From NCBI GenBank assembly GCA_964345385.1, contig CAYFQM010000004.1, forward strand, positions 1-42,817: a DNA stretch of 42,817 bases, read 5' to 3'. The notes beneath the pieces are model-generated. The model searched no databases, had not been told where the DNA came from, and saw nothing but the letters and a program-made list of their open reading frames with translations. Of this stretch, positions 41,955-42,817 are shown piece after piece (position 1 is the stretch's first letter; each line of letters opens with the position of its first letter). This stretch comes from CAG-1000 sp964345385 (lineage in GTDB: Bacteria; Bacillota_I; Bacilli_A; RF39; UBA660). The position numbers were made by a program, and so were the translations under genes.

Positions 41955-42728
41955 TTAAATTATTGTAATACCACCATCAACTACAATGAACTGACCTTGT
42001 ACATATGAAGAAGCTTTAGAAGATAAATATAATATTGTTCCGTTAAGCTCTCCTTTTAAAGCAGGTCTACTTGTAGGATTTATTGCATTATACATTTGTA
42101 AAAACTCATCAGACTTAAATAATGTATCTGCTGTCATTTCTGTTTCAAAAAGACCAGGTCCAATAGCATTAACAGTAATATTATTTTTAGCATATGAAGC
42201 AGCCATACCTTTTGTAAGACCTAAAACAGCAGCTTTAGATGCATTATATGAATGCCTTATAAATTCATCAGATTTATCAGCAATAATTGCATTAACAGAT
42301 GAAATATTAACAATTTTACCATAATTATTTTTTTTCATTTGTGGAACAATATATTTACTCATTAAATATATACTTCTAACATTAGTATTAAATGATTTGT
42401 CCCAATCTTCTGGTGATAATGTATCTACTCCACCTAAAACTGCAACACCAGCACAATTAAGTAAAATGTCTACTTTTCCAAAATAATTCATTATTTTTTC
42501 TACTGCAACTTTTACTTTTTCTTCCGATGTAACATCGCATTCTACTGTTAGTGCTTGCCTTCCTAATCTTTCAATTTCTTTTTTTGTTTCTTCTAATTTT
42601 TCTACTCTTCTTGCTAAAAGAGCTATATTTGCTCCTGCTTTAGCATATGCTATAGCAGCATCTTTTCCTAAACCAGCACTAGCTCCAGTAACAACTGCTA
42701 CTTGTCCAGTTAAATCAAACAAATTCAT
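41955..42728 (-). CDS. Short-chain dehydrogenase/reductase (SDR)
   Basis: ATG 42728 is used because AGGAGG sits six bases upstream; an earlier in-frame start would place that site inside the gene. The resulting 258-residue protein is a classical SDR. It has TGASAGLG for NAD(P) binding (about 13-20), NCAGVAV, ISSVNA with the catalytic Ser, Tyr-x3-Lys in SYNASKA (about 160-166), and the PGLFETEM lip segment. Closest in style to gluconate-5-dehydrogenase/FabG-like SDRs. The substrate cannot be told from sequence. Confidence 0.9.
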   Translation of the reverse strand: MNLFDLTGQVAVVTGASAGLGKDAAIAYAKAGANIALLARRVEKLEETKKEIERLGRQALTVECDVTSEEKVKVAVEKIMNYFGKVDILLNCAGVAVLGGVDTLSPEDWDKSFNTNVRSIYLMSKYIVPQMKKNNYGKIVNISSVNAIIADKSDEFIRHSYNASKAAVLGLTKGMAASYAKNNITVNAIGPGLFETEMTADTLFKSDEFLQMYNAINPTSRPALKGELNGTILYLSSKASSYVQGQFIVVDGGITII

Positions 42729-42817
42729 TTTTCCTCCTAAAAACATATATTATAATTATATCTTATTTATATGTTTATTTTATTTACTATTAAGTTTATT
42801 TACAAAAAAATGTAAAG

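Noticed and set aside
1..42817. Mycoplasma genetic code (TGA = Trp)
   Set aside because: TGA acts as a stop (for example the 33-aa gene and the 235-aa gene) and conserved genes are intact with the standard code.

Overview
The window is very AT-rich (roughly a quarter G+C by eye) and uses the standard bacterial code: TGA ends ORFs, and PriA, MiaB, TrpS and Fmt all read through at full length. A rodZ-like/pgsA pair, gpsB beside a type-B RNase P RNA, an L,D-transpeptidase, a class B-like sortase and strong Shine-Dalgarno sites point to a walled, low-GC member of the Bacillota. It is probably an uncultured gut Bacilli lineage of the RF39/RFN20 kind (inference from composition and gene content). 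A run of 10 Ns shows this is a draft or metagenomic assembly.

Region 1 (1-8.9 kb) is mostly housekeeping on the minus strand: pgsA (cut by the window edge), a short RodZ-like protein, rnpB, gpsB, an unknown membrane-anchored protein, fmt, priA, an MBL-fold hydrolase, a HAD/5'-nucleotidase-like protein and miaB. A small plus-strand unknown gene and a macrodomain gene follow. Region 2 (8.9-18.6 kb) is a mixed cell-surface region. It holds an L,D-transpeptidase, a small membrane protein with a perfect consensus promoter, a TetR regulator with a membrane protein, a SipW-type signal peptidase next to a SipW-type secreted protein, TraX, an AlkD-like gene broken by the assembly gap, a Ca/Na antiporter, a second SipW-type secreted protein, a lipid kinase and a sortase. 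The kinase and sortase are divergent and share one -35 site; the sortase mRNA looks leaderless.

Region 3 (18.6-31 kb) holds a 2570-residue secreted protein with many YGGGN-type repeats, followed in the same operon by a 33-aa protein, a gene apparently split by one in-frame TAA, and a DUF4097-like protein. Upstream lie a possible structured ncRNA with its own promoter and terminator, then a membrane-anchored protein and a SipW-type secreted protein that share a C-terminal motif. Region 4 (31.2-40.2 kb) is the most unusual part. One compact minus-strand operon runs from a consensus-like promoter near 40.17 kb to a terminator near 31.86 kb. It interleaves three SipW-type signal peptidases (one lacking its catalytic His) with four secreted SipW-type proteins, a membrane-anchored McrB-like AAA+ ATPase, a DUF2357/McrC-like protein with no visible nuclease motif, and an unknown protein. 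A fifth secreted protein, with a near-perfect ribosome site, is transcribed towards it from the other strand. Region 5 (40.2-42.8 kb) returns to ordinary genes: a COG2426 membrane protein, trpS and an SDR oxidoreductase.

My reading is that 29-40 kb encodes a surface-fibre or surface-layer system of the SipW/TasA type, with dedicated peptidases and a McrB-DUF2357 pair that seems to have been recruited to the membrane instead of acting as a restriction enzyme. The functional link is inference from operon structure.
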